Position numbers and translations under genes: made by a program. A DNA stretch of 64,000 nucleotides from Juglans regia (lineage: Eukaryota > Streptophyta > Magnoliopsida > Fagales > Juglandaceae). How positions within the stretch are numbered: position 1 is the stretch's first letter; the number at the start of each line of letters is the position of its first letter. The stretch lies in contig NC_049907.1 in assembly GCF_001411555.2 (NCBI RefSeq), forward strand, positions 8,564,243 to 8,628,242, written 5' to 3'. The notes beneath the pieces are model-generated. The model worked only from the letters and a program-made list of their open reading frames with translations. It was not told where the DNA came from and did not search any database. Of this stretch, positions 33,639-45,767 are shown in pieces.

Positions 33639-36141
33639 TGTAACACCTCCTTCCCGTAGGCTAGGTGTGTCACGTATTTTTCATGAAAATAAACCCGGTA
33701 AGCGATTCTCTAACTTCATAATTGAAAAATAAACTGAAGTAATTTATTATGAAATAAAAGGTCTAATAAAAATGTCTTCCCAAAAACATTAAAGGAATAA
33801 ACTGAATAAATTTGTCATAAAAGACACATTTTATTTTAGAAAGTCTGAACAAAACTAAAATGCTCCTTCTACTCCTGGCCTGCCTGCTCGTAATCATCAT
33901 CTTCACCTGGGTGGTTAAAAACATGAAAATAAACTAAAATGAGTCGATGACTCAGTAAGAAATCTATCATAACGAAAACGTAATAAACATAAGATTTTCA
34001 TAAGAACTTTCATGCTGAATTTAAAATTCATGACTATTCATGCTAATGCTTATGCTATGTATGACTGAATTATCTGAACTAACTGACTGATTTATCTTAC
34101 TTATCTGACTGGCCAACACACTTAACCTTGTGTGCAAGGTTGTGCACCAGCCCCACATCCCGCTGCAGCAAGGGGAACTGCTGATAGTATTCTAGCATAC
34201 TATGGTGGACCACGACTGAGTTCGTGGCTTGCACACCACCTTGAACTGAACTGCATTGGTACCATGCATCTGATTGGCCATCTTATTAACTGATCTGAAC
34301 TTAGCTTACACTTGAAATTAAGATGGCTTACTTGTCTTATACACATGAGATGCATGGCATATTACATACATAAATCACAATTTCTGAATTTAAACATGAT
34401 GTGGAATGACATGATCGTATTCTATGCTGGATGACATGCTTGCATATGACATGAGCGGTTCATAAATAATGGCTATCAAAGAACTGGCTTGAATAATACA
34501 TACATATAAGCTAACTGTGATGATCCTAATTTATGATCAAATTTACTTACCTCAATGCGTTTCTTCTTGAATAATACTTCGTAACTTGAGACCTATATTT
34601 AATAAATAACTATGACTAAATTGTTTGGAAATAAATAAATGCTAACATCTTACTTAACTAAATTCGGAATTCTAAAACATAGTCAAACCAATATTTGTTT
34701 AACACTAAAATCAATAATTCATAGTATTTAAATTACTTAAAATACTAATTTATAATTTAGTAGAAATACTCGAGCTATTTTTAAATAATTCACAAAAACT
34801 TAAATTCTTAAACTAAGTTTCATTTCTTAACGTAATTATTAAATCTTATAAGAAACTTAATAAATTCCATTAAATTCTTAACATAGAAATTTTATTAAAA
34901 TCTTACTAAATTGACAAAGGAAATATTAGACTTAAAATTATACTTTAAAACATATTTCCAATTCTTTAAACATTTATTAAAAAGAACCTTTACTAAATAT
35001 ATTTATTTAATAAACTCAACTAGTAATATTAAACTCAATATAAATCACTAAAACAATTATTGAAATAAAATGAGATCAAGTCTAACTTAAAATATAAGTT
35101 CAATTAAACATCATTATAATCTGTAAAAAGGTTAAAAAACTCTGGCCCATAAATATAATACTGTACTACATGAGCCCAAACAGGAAAATAAGCCCATCCT
35201 AACCTCATACGGGCCTAAGGCCCAAGGCCCATCAAAAAGAAACCCACGGGTTCCTCAAGAACCCGAGAACAAGCCTAAAATAAAAATGAAAACAGAGTTG
35301 AGAGAGAAAGAGTCTGCGATGGAGGAGCTCACCGAGGGAGAGGGGCTAACTCGACGGCGGTTCTGGTGGCTGGGAGTGGTCGGCGGCGCGACTGGGGGTT
35401 CCTATGGTGGTGCGGCACCGAGTGAGAGAAAGAGAGAGAGAGAGTTTAGAGAGAGGAACTACTAAACCGAAACAAAAGAGAGAGAAAGAGAGCTGGTGGC
35501 AGTCGAGGCCTTACCGGAAAAAGAGTGGCTCGACGGGGGCTACAGGTCGATGGCTTCTGAGTCGTCGGAGAGGGGTTCGGCGCCTCTTGAGGTGACTACT
35601 GAGGAGAAGGGCGACGGCACTGGTTCGGCAACAGGGGTTTTTCGCAGCTCACAGGTTTGTCTTCTCATGTACGGGTAAGCACGTTTTATAAAGGTAGATG
35701 ATAAAGAATTAGAGAAACCCTAGAAGAACATAGACGTGCACGTGCAAGAGAGTGGAGATGTGCAAGTATAGGAGGTACTCGGCAACAGAGTAGGATTTTC
35801 CACTAGGATGCTTGCGAAAATCACTGAGAAGTATACGGGTTAGGTGGTTTGAAGTTTTCAAACATAGGCTAACAATGTAATGAGGTTCGGAGACTAGAAT
35901 AAAAAATTTAAACTTTAAATTTCAAAACAAAATCATAGTGAACGTAATCTAAAACACTTTAGGAATCCTTATTAAAACAAAACTCTAACAAATCATAAAT
36001 AGCAACTATAATAGAAAATATAGAGATAAATTAAATATAAATTCTGATAAAACTATACTCATAAAAATATAAATTCTAAAATAAAAGTTTACTAGGAAAA
36101 AAATTACTAATATACCCTAAAATCAAAACTGGTATGTCACA
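33639..36141 (-). mobile_element. Solo LTR, 2503 bp
   Basis: The sequence starts tgtaacacctcc and ends ggtatgtcaca, so it has TG...CA ends, and a perfect 5-bp duplication (agaag) flanks it. No internal domain, primer-binding site or polypurine tract is present, so it is a lone LTR left by recombination between two LTRs. Minus orientation is inferred from a block at about 34080-34310, whose reverse complement matches the plus-oriented LTR at 51230-51400. A TATA-like ctttataaaacg on the minus strand near 35685-35696 could be the LTR promoter. The open frames at 35404-35678 are not supported as genes. Confidence 0.87.
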
Positions 36142-36146
36142 AGAAG
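36142..36146. repeat. Target-site duplication of the solo LTR, right copy
   Basis: Exact match to 33634-33638. Confidence 0.85.
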
Positions 36147-36160
36147 TGACATAATGTTAA

Positions 36161-36356
36161 CCTGTTTGGATTCAGAGATGAGTTGAGATGATTTTAGATG
36201 AGTTAAATAAAATATTGTTAGAATAATTTTTTTAATATTATTATTATTTTGGAATGTGAAAAAGTTGAATTGTTTATTATATTTTGTATGAGAATTTGAA
36301 AAAATTGTAATGATGAGATGAGATCAGTTGAAGTGAGTTTCGAATCCAAACGGGGC
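36161..36356. mobile_element. MITE-like element, family C
   Basis: It begins cctgtttggattcagagatg and ends with the complement cgaatccaaacgg. Inside are gagttgagatgattttagat-type arms and a taatattattattattttgg core. It sits 15 bp from the end of the solo LTR. Confidence 0.75.
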
Positions 36357-37586
36357 TAGCTCATAAATTCCTTGAGTTGTTCACATCAAGCTGTTACAAA
36401 GCTGAGGGAGGGAAATCACTACTCAACAGCATTGATTCATTGTGGAGGCGAGACTGAGTTTGAGGACCAGTTGAAGTCAAAATTAAATTAAAGACAGGAC
36501 AGAAAGTTGGGTACAATAGAGTTTTCTTTTCTCCCTTTTGCTTTGGAGGTATGAACAGGAAGACCATTAGCTTTCTAATCTTTGAAGGCTTTGTAAATTA
36601 TATGCTAAGTTCAATTGCTGCTGTGTTTTGTGTGGCAGTTCAAAAAGGGGGTGTTCATGTGTGTCAGGTGTTTTCCCTTTTAAATGATCCTTCAAATGAG
36701 AACAACGACAGACTGTGATTGACATGTTTGTTTCCCCTGGCTTTCGTTGGATGCCATGTTTGGAAGACACTTCTGAGTAAGTTCTGTAGCCAATGTTGTT
36801 TTTATAGTTAAAGGTGTGGAAGAGCACATATTTTGAAAGCAGTGATGCTAGGCTGCTGCCCAGTAGTGACCGCTCGGCATGCCACCTAGGCAAAACTCCC
36901 ATTTTTTAAAATTTTTTTTCATTTTTTCATTTCATATTTTTTTAACATCTTTAAATATTTTTAAAAAATAAAAAAATATCAATTCACTAATAGTTACTTC
37001 TTTAATCAGTAAATAAAAAAAATTAAAAAAAAACTAAATACATAAGCAATCAAAATTAGGGGACAAAATGAGAGAGCATACTAGCATTATTCTTTTGAAA
37101 GTGCAGTCAATTGCAATAAATTAAGAAGGAAGATTTTGTGCACATCTATATTTTATAAATTTCACAGTATGGGGTTATTCTCCTATTAATTACTCTTATA
37201 ACTCAAAATTGCTAAGTCATCAACTCTCCAGTGGTATTATATATTAATAAATACTGAAATTTAAATAATATATGCCATTAAGTTTTGTATTACATAAAAG
37301 TAAATATATATCTCGTTAAACTACCAATTCTCATTTAAATTAATATATTAAAAAAGATGAAAAATGATAAAAAATAATAATTAATTTAATAATTTGATGT
37401 ATTTCTCAGCTTATTTTTTATTAATTTTCAGCTGTATGATATATCTTTAAAATACTTTAAACCAATTAAGTCATATTAAATATAGAATATCTTAAATATA
37501 TAAACATATATTTTTTGGGTTTGGGACTAGCTAGTATAGTCGTGAATACCTCTCCTATATATATATAAATATATATATTGATATTA
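36357..37586. other. Sequence without a supported gene
   Basis: The first 500 bp resemble old genic or intronic DNA. The minus-strand open frame at 36567-36902 has no recognisable domain. From about 36900 the sequence is very AT-rich. Confidence 0.4.
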
Positions 37587-37591
37587 TATAT

Positions 37592-39039
37592 TGTTAAGGA
37601 AAATCATAGTCAGCATGCTATATTGGAAGAAGAGGCAGGCGTGATTGAGTGATTATAGAATTGTTCACGGGATGCTCCTTTTTTGATGTTCCACGATCTG
37701 CTGCCTCTTTTTAATTATTTTCCTCTCTTTTGATATTTCTTTCATTTCGTTCTTTATTCTTTCTTTGTACAGAATATACGGTCATTAAGTTGTAATCGTA
37801 TATGTAAGTGAATGAATAATTCTATTCTTAGCCCAGTTTTGAAATCATACACTACACACTTATGATGTGGCAAATCCGGTTTCAGAAATTATCCGGTTTA
37901 AATCGTGAATTCCTAACTCCCCTTGGTGAGTCCTCAGTCGCCCTCTGAGAAATCTCTCATCCCTCTACCTCATGATTCATTCAGCTTCTACCCATCTAAG
38001 AAATCCCCTCTCCCCCTTGATTCCCAGTTGCCCATTCCCTGATCTGAGAAATCCTTTTTCTTCCTTTTGGTTTCTTAATGTCAAAATATTTTTTTTGAAA
38101 AAAATCATTTTTCATCCTAAACTTGCTGAACTCTTCATCCTAATTTTGTTCTGCTCCTCAACTGATAAGTTTCTATTCATTAGTGAAGACCCAACTTCAC
38201 GGACACACAAAAGCTCTAAAAGTCCATGAAGGATGAAGAGACCGAAAATGATATCTCAATCAATTGGAAATTTATGGTATCTGTCATAAATGATCCATTA
38301 TGCTATCAACGTTGTTCCTCCTCTTGTTTATATCTTATTTCTTTTTCTTTTTCTTTTTCTTATTTTTTTTTCCTCATGAGTGTTGCTCACCTATCAAAAC
38401 AAAGATAATGAAGACAATGAAGAACTATGGAGCAGTTTGGCGAGAGAAAACTTGTGTGAGTTGAGCGCGGCCCCAGACGATCATTTTCGTCGGTCGTTAA
38501 TCCTCATCGGCTGTTTGTTTAGAGAGAGAGAAAGAGAGATTGCCATAGAGAGAGCGTACTGAAAAGAGAGTACCTACGCTATTTGTTTTCTGGTTTCCCC
38601 TTTGGTAACTATGGCAGACGAAATGTAGAGTTTGTGAAGCTGGAAACCGAATGGAAGAAGAAAATATTTTGTGAAATCTCTTGTTTTTTTCCTAATTCCT
38701 ATTGTATTCAACAAGTATTTAGATACTTTATCAATTTTTTTTTTCTTTGTGGACGTTATGATTACATGGGTTCTTTGAATTTTTGGAACTTTCTAGTTTG
38801 ATGAAATTGTTCTTTTGGGTTCTTTTGTTGGGTTTGGCTGAGTTTAGGAAGGAAAGGGGATTTGGCTAGGTTAGGGAGCGAGTAGTCTAACAAATCATTT
38901 TGAAATAAAAAAATAAAAAAGTCAGCTCTGCTGGTATGTGGTGTTGGAGACTTAATGGCCTAAGAGTAGAACTACTCATAAGTGAATATATGTTCGGTCT
39001 TGGTACGTTGAACCAATACCACTTTATACAATTCTTTCA
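37592..39039 (+). repeat. Copia 5' LTR, interrupted
   Basis: The two real LTR parts are 37592-37812 and 38979-39039. Between them lies a 1.17-kb insertion. The outer part matches 43300-43520 closely, and the inner part (tgttcggtcttggtacgttg) matches 43501-43550. Confidence 0.9.
37813..38978. mobile_element. TIR element inserted in the Copia LTR
   Basis: The left end (tgaataattctattcttag) and the reverse complement of the right end (tgagtagttctactcttag) match at 15 of 19 positions. The word taagtgaa(t) flanks it at 37805 and 38979. Because of the shared t, the duplication can be read as 8 bp (hAT-like, symmetric ends) or 9 bp (Mutator-like). Inside are pieces with genic composition (for example around 37920-38060 and 38400-38800), but no intact or recognisable protein. 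Confidence 0.75.
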
Positions 39040-39220
39040 GGGTATCAGAGCTTCTATAGCTCATGCTAAATCAAGTTCCTAACATCCTGTCCTGTTATCA
39101 TCATCAATGGCTTCCGCTACTCCTACCGCTCCCTTGGTATTCTCTCAACCAAACTTTTCTCAGTTGGTTTCGGTGAAGATGGACTATACCAATTATCTTA
39201 ATTGAGTCTTACAGCCAATG

Positions 39221-39756
39221 TTTTGAATACCGTTTCGGTGACTGTTTCGATTAAGATACTGGAATGAAGTATTTCGATACCGGTACCGTTTCAGGATAGT
39301 CTTTATATAATAAATTAATTATATATGTATATAAAATTATATTTCAAAATAACATCAATACAAGCCTTAAAAAGTTAAAGTACATATTTATAAAATTCGA
39401 TAATACTTCTAAGTTCTCAATCCAACTATTTAACAAAATAATTACTCATCTTCACCATGAAAAAGGAAGTAGGGATTTGATTTTAAGTCATTGAGAAAAA
39501 ATTATTAAAAGAAGTTAAAAAAATAGTCTTCAGATGTAAGAATTGAAGAAAAAATTATGAAAATGTCAGAATTTTTACATTAATTACAAAAAGAAATAAT
39601 TTCGACTGGTATATACTGAAAATCGGCCGGTATTGACCGAAACGCACTGGTATGGCCAGTATTTGACCTGGTAAGAAACACATACATTTCATGTACCGGC
39701 ACTATCCCGGTACGCTAAATATGCTAAATACATACATTTCAAAGTTGTGCTCATAA
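39221..39756. mobile_element. Insertion in the Copia gag gene
   Basis: The gag frame (DYTNYLN... before, LRSNDLLRFVDGS after) is interrupted here. The insert has ends rich in ggtaccg / accggta words (ataccgtttcggtgactg left, cactatcccggtacgct right) around an AT-rich middle, similar in style to 29812-30475. Its exact ends and target duplication could not be fixed. Confidence 0.55.
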
Positions 39757-40416
39757 TTGCTACATGTTCTACGTAGCAATGATTTGCTCAGATTTGTGGA
39801 TGGTTCCGAACCCTGTCCTGAGCAATTTCTTTGTGACACTGAGGGAAAGTCTACTAAGAATATTAATCCCGAATGTGTTTTGTGGAACAAGAAGGACCAG
39901 TTTTTCCTAGGATGGCTGAATGCTACTCTAACAGCTAAAGTCCTTCCTTCCATTTTTGGTTTCACCTCTGCCAAACAAGTGTGGGACTCTTTGGCCAAGT
40001 GATATGCTTCACACTCGCTTGCTCATGTGCAGTGCCTTAAGCGCCAATTGCAAAAGCTGCTGCAAGGAAACAAGACATGCACTGATTATTTAGCTGTTGC
40101 TGAATCCCTTGTTGATCAGCTTACAATTGTTGGTAAGCCAGAAAGTGAGAATGATCTTCTCTCTTACGTGTTGAGTGGATTGAATTCAACCTATAATCCT
40201 TTTGTCAAATCTGTTTCATTTGCCTTAAGATATAGTCCAATGAGTTTTGATGACTTCCAATCAGAATTGCTTTCTTATGAGATAAGGATTGACAACCAAG
40301 CCCATTTATCATCTATGGAGCAATTGGCCTTTACTATGGTTGCTGGCAAAAATCCACGTGAGGGAGAACAATGGCATACCAAACCAAAATTCCCTCCTAG
40401 AATGTCTCCAAGGTAA
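39757..40416 (+). pseudogene. Copia gag remains
   Basis: The frame gives LRSNDLLRFVDGS, NKKDQFFLGWLNATLT and FTSAKQVWDSLAK, then a stop at 40000-40002. It continues with LKRQLQKLLQGNKTCTDYL, LVDQLTIVGKP and VLSGLNSTYNPFV, the gag of a RE1-like plant Copia element. The stop at 40415 and the absence of a readable zinc knuckle show decay. Confidence 0.85.
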
Positions 40417-40639
40417 GGTCCATCCAAGCCACAATTCTTCAAGTCCCACCCGCAATCTGCCAAGGCACAAGGAGAGTCTTCGAATCTGGTGTCCATTGGC
40501 AATGACAACTCTTATCCTCACACTCCCTGTCAGATTTGAGGAGAAACAAGTCACCAAGCCTTGGAATGCTACCATCACATGGATTATAGTTATCAGGGAC
40601 GCCATCCACCAACTCAACTTGCTGCAATGGTTGCTCAAA

Positions 40640-41440
40640 GCAACAATATTTTTGAGTACGATGTGTGGTATGCTAAGTTGGGGGCAAACCAACATATTAC
40701 TAATGAAGTTGCCAATTTGTCTTTGTAGGAAACTTATACTGGTAAGGATTTGGTGCCTGTAGGTAACGGATCTGGCCTCTCCATTTCAAATATCGGTTCC
40801 TTCTCTATCCAAAATCCTCAGAAAAATTTATCCTTTCAAGATGTGTTACATTGTCCAAACGCCATGATTAGTTTGCTCTCTATAAATAAATTCTGTGTGG
40901 ATAACAATTGTTATTTTATTCTAACCGATACTCATTATTGTGTCAAGGACAAGACAACGGGAAAAATGCTTCTGGAGGGAACAAGTGAAGGAGGCCTCTA
41001 TCCTATCATGTTGAATAAAATTTCTCTCAATAACTACCGTGCACGTGTAGCTTTCTTTGGGATCAAAACCTCTCTTGATGTGTGGCATGCTCGACTTGGC
41101 CATCCTTCTCCACAAGTGAGCAAGCAAATCATCTCCTCCTTCAGGCTTCCAATTGCCAGCTCCCTCTCTTAAGAGTCTATTTGTCTATCTTGTCAATTAG
41201 GGAAAAGTAAACAATTAGTGTTCACTCAGTCCAGTAGAGTGTTTGTTAGTCCTTTGGATCTTATTCATTCTGATGTTTGGGTTTCTCCTTTTCCTTCTTC
41301 AAGTGGTTGTCGGTACTATGTTATTTTTATTGATACTATTCACGTTTTACTTGGATGTATCCTATTTCCACTAAATCAGAAGTTTTTAGTTGCTTTGTCA
41401 AATTTAAACTATTAGTGCAAAATCTTTCCTCTTGTAAAAT
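40640..41440 (+). pseudogene. Copia protease and integrase N-terminal part
   Basis: The protease site reads WYAKLGANQHIT where an active element has Asp-Ser-Gly-Ala, so the catalytic Asp is gone. Downstream are FQDVLHCPNAMISLLSINKFC, then DVWHARLGHPS and the Cys-x2-Cys pair (SICLSCQLGKS) of the integrase zinc domain, and PLDLIHSDVW starting the core. Stops lie at 41170 and 41413. Confidence 0.85.
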
Positions 41441-42395
41441 TAAACAATTTCAGTCAGATAATGGTGGAGAATATACTTCAAATGAATTCATTTCCTTTCT
41501 CAATTCTAATGATATTCTCCATCGACTCACTTGTCCATATACATGTCAACAAAACACAGTTTCCAAACGAAGACATTGCCATATTATGGAAATTGGATTA
41601 TTCTTATTGGCTCAATCCAATCTTCCAAAACAATTTTGGGTTGATGCTTTTTCCACTGCCATATTTCTCATTAATCATCTTCCAACTCCAGTTTTACATT
41701 CTGACTCTCCTTACAGTCTCCTCTTCATAAGATCGCCTGATTACTCTCAACTAAAATCCTTTGGGTGTGCTTGTTACCCTCTCCTTAGACCCAATAATGC
41801 AAACAAGCTCGCCTTCCATAGTACACAGTGCATCTTCATAGGTTACTCATCCAATCATAGAGGTTATCATTGCCTTGATCCCATCTCAAAGAGAGTATAT
41901 TTATCATGGCATGTAGTGTTTGACGAGAAATTTTTTCCAGCCAAGGATACGTCCATTGTCACTTGTCCATTGAAAGATTATTCACTCGTTGCAAGTCCGA
42001 GATTTCCTTCACACAGCTCAATCAATTTACCTCAAAATCTGGCCACACACGGCTCCTCTACTTTGCCTCAAAATCAGGTACCATCACCCCCTTTATTTTC
42101 GGCAACTTCTTCTCCATCCAATCCTATTTCTACCCCCTTTATTTTTAGGCCTTCTTCATCAGAATCCATCGAATCCATATCTCCTCAAGTTGGAGAATTT
42201 GACCAAAATCCTCCCACCGATTCACCTCATTTTTCTCGTGAGCATGAGTCATGCTCCAATATTTTAGCCTCTCCACATATCATACCTATTTTAGAAGAAG
42301 AAGACTACCCACACTCACTCGATCACCTCTCCCACCGAATCCTCATTCACGGATTCTTCTCATCATTCCACCTCACCAACCTTACCTCTCATTAA
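41430..42395 (+). pseudogene. Copia integrase core and linker
   Basis: An open stretch (the frame opens at 41355) carries FQSDNGGEYTSNEF with a core Asp, then TCPYTCQQN, where an active element has a PQQNG-type loop. FWVDAFSTAIFLINHLPT and FGCACYPLLRPNN follow, with FIGYSSNHRGYHCLDP marking the integrase C-terminal region. After that comes a Ser/Pro-rich linker. It is the longest open frame of this element, 346 residues. Confidence 0.85.
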
Positions 42396-42432
42396 TTCCA
42401 TTTCTTACTCCAACCAGTTTGTGATCTAGATT

Positions 42433-43329
42433 GTGACAAGATCACAAACTGGTTCTTCATGGCCCAAAAGATTCTCGGAATTTGTTACCCACTACTCTAC
42501 TCGCCATCCCATATCTGCCTTGGCCACGATTCCTTTACCTAAACAACCATTGAATTTTTCACAAACAATAGTTTCTGCAGAGTGGAAAAAGGCAATGGAT
42601 GATCAGGAATATGTTTCTTTTCTTGCCAATAAAACATGGACTCTTTGTCCTTGGCCTATCGATCATGATGTCATTGACACTAAAGTGGGTCTATAAGGCT
42701 AAATAAAATGAGGATGATTCTCTTGATCGTCGCAAAGCACAATTAGTGGCTAAGGGATTTAATCAAATTAGTGGCATTGATTTTTTTGAGACTTTTAGTC
42801 CTGTTATCAAACATGTCACTATTCGAATTGTTTTTACTATTGCCATACATTTTGGATGGGATATCAAGCAATTGGATTTGTCTAATGCCTTGCTTCATGG
42901 TACTCTTGATGAAGAAGTTCACATTTTCAACCTCAACATTATGTCGATCCACAACATTCGGAGTATGTATGTCGACTTAATAAGGCACTTTACATATTAA
43001 AACAGGCTCCTAGAGCTTGGTTTAATCGGTTCTCTCAATGCCTTTTGGAGTTTGGATTTTTGGGATCCTCCGTTAATCACTCTCTTTTTACTTACCTCAA
43101 ATCTGATATGTGTATTTCTATTTTTGTGTACATGGATGATATTCTTGTCACGGGATCACACAACTCATTCATTGCCTCCTTGATTCAACAATTAAAGTCT
43201 AACTCCACCATGAAAGATTTGGGGTCTCTCCATTATTGTCTTAGAATTCAGGTCCCATGTGACTCTCACGGCTTTCATCTCCGTCAATCCAAGTACATCT
43301 TGGAAGAAGAGGCAGGCGTGATTGAGTGA
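42433..43329 (+). pseudogene. Copia reverse transcriptase, 3' truncated
   Basis: Three broken frames give WKKAMDDQEYVSFLANKTWTL, then LVAKGFNQISGIDFFETFSPV, KQLDLSNALLHG, and FVYMDDILVTG with the catalytic YMDD box. The last frame ends LRQSKYIL and runs directly into LTR-derived residues EEEAGVIE before a stop at 43329. The connection and RNase H regions are deleted. Confidence 0.88.
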
Positions 43330-43550
43330 TTACAAAATTGTTTACGGGATGCTCCTTCTTTTTCGATGTTCCACGATCTGCTGCCTCTTGTTAATTATTT
43401 TCCTCTCTTTTCATATTTATTTCCTTTAGTTAATCTTTATTCTCTTTGTACAGAATAATATACGGTCATTAAGTTGTAATCGTGTATATAAGTGAATATA
43501 TGTTCTGGTCTTGGTACGTTGAACCAATACCACTTTATACAATTATTTCA
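43300..43550 (+). repeat. Copia 3' LTR, missing its first 32 bp
   Basis: It starts at ttggaagaagaggcagg, where the 5' LTR has the same word at 37623-37639, and ends aattatttca before the tatat duplication. Confidence 0.9.
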
Positions 43551-44188
43551 TATATCCTGTAAATGCGAAAATGATTTGCTTTTTTGAATGTAAACAGAAT
43601 AATATTTTAGCTCCTCGATTACAACTTCTCCGAAAGTGTACTTATTCCATTAAAAAAAGCTATTTTAATTGCTTCCATACAAAAAGGTATATGATCCAGT
43701 GGTACTATCTGTCGATTTCGCTTACAATTCTTGGAATTGCCTTTTTAATGAACTTAATAATGACTTATTGTGGAGTTTTTTAAAAAAAGGGTAGGATAGT
43801 CTTCTACTCTCTAATGATGGAGGACGCACAAAAGAAGGTCGAAAATGCAGATACATGGCGTCTTCTATGCAAGTTCATGAATCACAAACAGTAAAGCTAG
43901 GGCATTGATCAGGAAACACTAAAAAGTAAGTTTTAGCACACATGGCAATGCCTGTAATTGTGGTGGGGGGAGTCCTATTTTTTCTTCTTTTTTTCTCTAG
44001 CTAGTGTGGCATCTTCTCCCACTAGAAAGTGCTCTCTCTCTCTCTAGAGGTTGATTGATGAAAGCTTAGTGGGTGGTGGGTTGCTTGCAGATTGCTATCT
44101 TTTCTGATAGCTAAGGTATCTATCTATCACTTGCATGTCCTTGTGCCGAACCCACGATAATTTCACTCCAAAAATGGGCCACCTTATC

Positions 44189-44189
<1 letters not shown>

Positions 44190-44254
<65 letters not shown>
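44190..44254. repeat. (CT)n microsatellite, about 32 units
   Basis: An uninterrupted CT run. It yields Arg-Glu repeats in minus-strand frames that should not be read as proteins. Confidence 0.97.
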
Positions 44255-44258
<4 letters not shown>

Positions 44259-45277
44259 ATAAAAATATAGCAAGAAAAAAGTGCATGTAATGTTGCATGA
44301 GAAGACCCTACAAACAAAAAACCACTACATATATAATCGTTCGTGGGTCGATTATATATCATGACCAATATCCCCGGCCATATATCTTTTGCGCATCTCC
44401 ATCGATCCACGTCCACATGCCTCTATAACTAGCTAGAGTACCCTAGTAACTTAATTGGTCTTGTTCCATCTCATGAATCCCAAAGTAGAAGACAGGATTC
44501 TTAAAGGGATTTTCGATCGCTTTGGGTGTTAAATGTTTGACCAACCAAATGGAAACTGAACTACAAATCTCAAACTTTCATTCCATGCATCTATATTTCT
44601 AGGATAGGTTTTCTCTGATATATCACCCGGAGTGATCGAGATCTTTCCATACCAAAAAGTGCTTTACAACTCCCTCATGATCTATCAATCATAATACGTT
44701 ACACAAAGTGCAAAGAAAAAGGAACAAAAAGCGTTTGAAGACCGAGCTATAGCAGTAGGATTAACATGGTGCCATAGCTAGCTAGTCTAACTATATGGTG
44801 GCGGTGGTGGAGGTGGTCCAACCGGCCTAGAAATATGCTCATTTCTTCAAAGACTTTAAAATGCAGCAATATATGTATATATATATATAAAATCAACAAG
44901 AACTACATGACTCGCTTTCACTTCTTTTAATCCTCAGTAGTTGAAAAGTTATATATATACTGATTGATGGGATTTAGCCTTTAGGCCAGCTGATTGCTAT
45001 GTATATTGGTTTTGCGCCCAACTCCAGTTAATATATAACACGTACGCGAGTACTATGACAAACATGACACGTATACGTACGTACTAATAAAACGGCAAAG
45101 ATGGGCGGATCGAGTAGATTTCATTTTTATATGTTGATGATCATCGGGCGCGCATGCAGAAGTTTAACATATTAAGTGACCATGCATGCATGATTCTGTC
45201 GTACGTACGTACTTGCATTTGCAGATCTGTAATTAGTGATAAAAAGCAAGAAACTTATTATTAGACAATGCATGATA

Positions 45278-45278
<1 letters not shown>

Positions 45279-45325
<47 letters not shown>
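45279..45325. repeat. (AT)n microsatellite, about 23 units
   Basis: A pure AT run in AT-rich DNA. Confidence 0.95.
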
Positions 45326-45327
<2 letters not shown>

Positions 45328-45767
45328 ATATTGCATATAGGCTAGCTTTGTTGAACCAGTTAATTAAAATTAAAATCTGTATCCTCCAGGTGGTGCAATA
45401 TCAATATTGGCTCTTATTCCACAAATTACATTAATATGCATTTGATTTGAATTATGAGAATTGCAGCCAATTTAGGAAAATCAGCTCATTAATAATCTGC
45501 AATATTGCTCCTCCACATATAAGAAGGCTTTTTTCCCAATTTAGCTTGCAATAAAGAAGATCCTTTATAATACTTTGCTTTTAGTACTTGAGATGCTATA
45601 GAGTGAGGGTTGAAGTAATCTCCACCCTTGTTTGGCAAGCATAGCAAGATTGAAATTCTCAAAATCTCTAAACCACATACCTCCTTCTAATTTAGCCTTC
45701 CCCATTGTGTTCCATGATACGACCAATGAATCTTCTTCTCATTCTCATGTTGACCCCACCAGAAATT

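Larger units (their letters stand above)
37592..43550 (+). mobile_element. Copia LTR retrotransposon with nested insertions and a 3' deletion
   Basis: LTRs are at 37592-39039 (5', itself interrupted) and 43300-43550 (3', lacking its first 32 bp). The pentamer tatat flanks the element at 37587-37591 and 43551-43555. A primer-binding site (gggtatcagagc, one base off the usual form) follows the 5' LTR at 39040. Coding remains run gag, protease, integrase, reverse transcriptase on the plus strand. RNase H is gone: the reverse transcriptase frame runs straight into the LTR at 43300 across a short shared word (ttgga). With the insertion removed, the 5' LTR would be about 282 bp, matching the 3' LTR plus its missing start. 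Confidence 0.93.
43556..45489. other. Intergenic sequence without recognised gene
   Basis: Apart from the microsatellites listed separately I see no coding domain or RNA gene. The open frames across the CT run (44095-44416) are repeat artefacts. Confidence 0.5.

Noticed and set aside
35404..35678. Arg-rich plus-strand open frames with gene-like GC content
   Set aside because: They lie inside the solo LTR, have no domain, and sit where the LTR leader is expected.
44095..44416. Open frames with long Arg-Glu repeats
   Set aside because: They are produced by the CT microsatellite.
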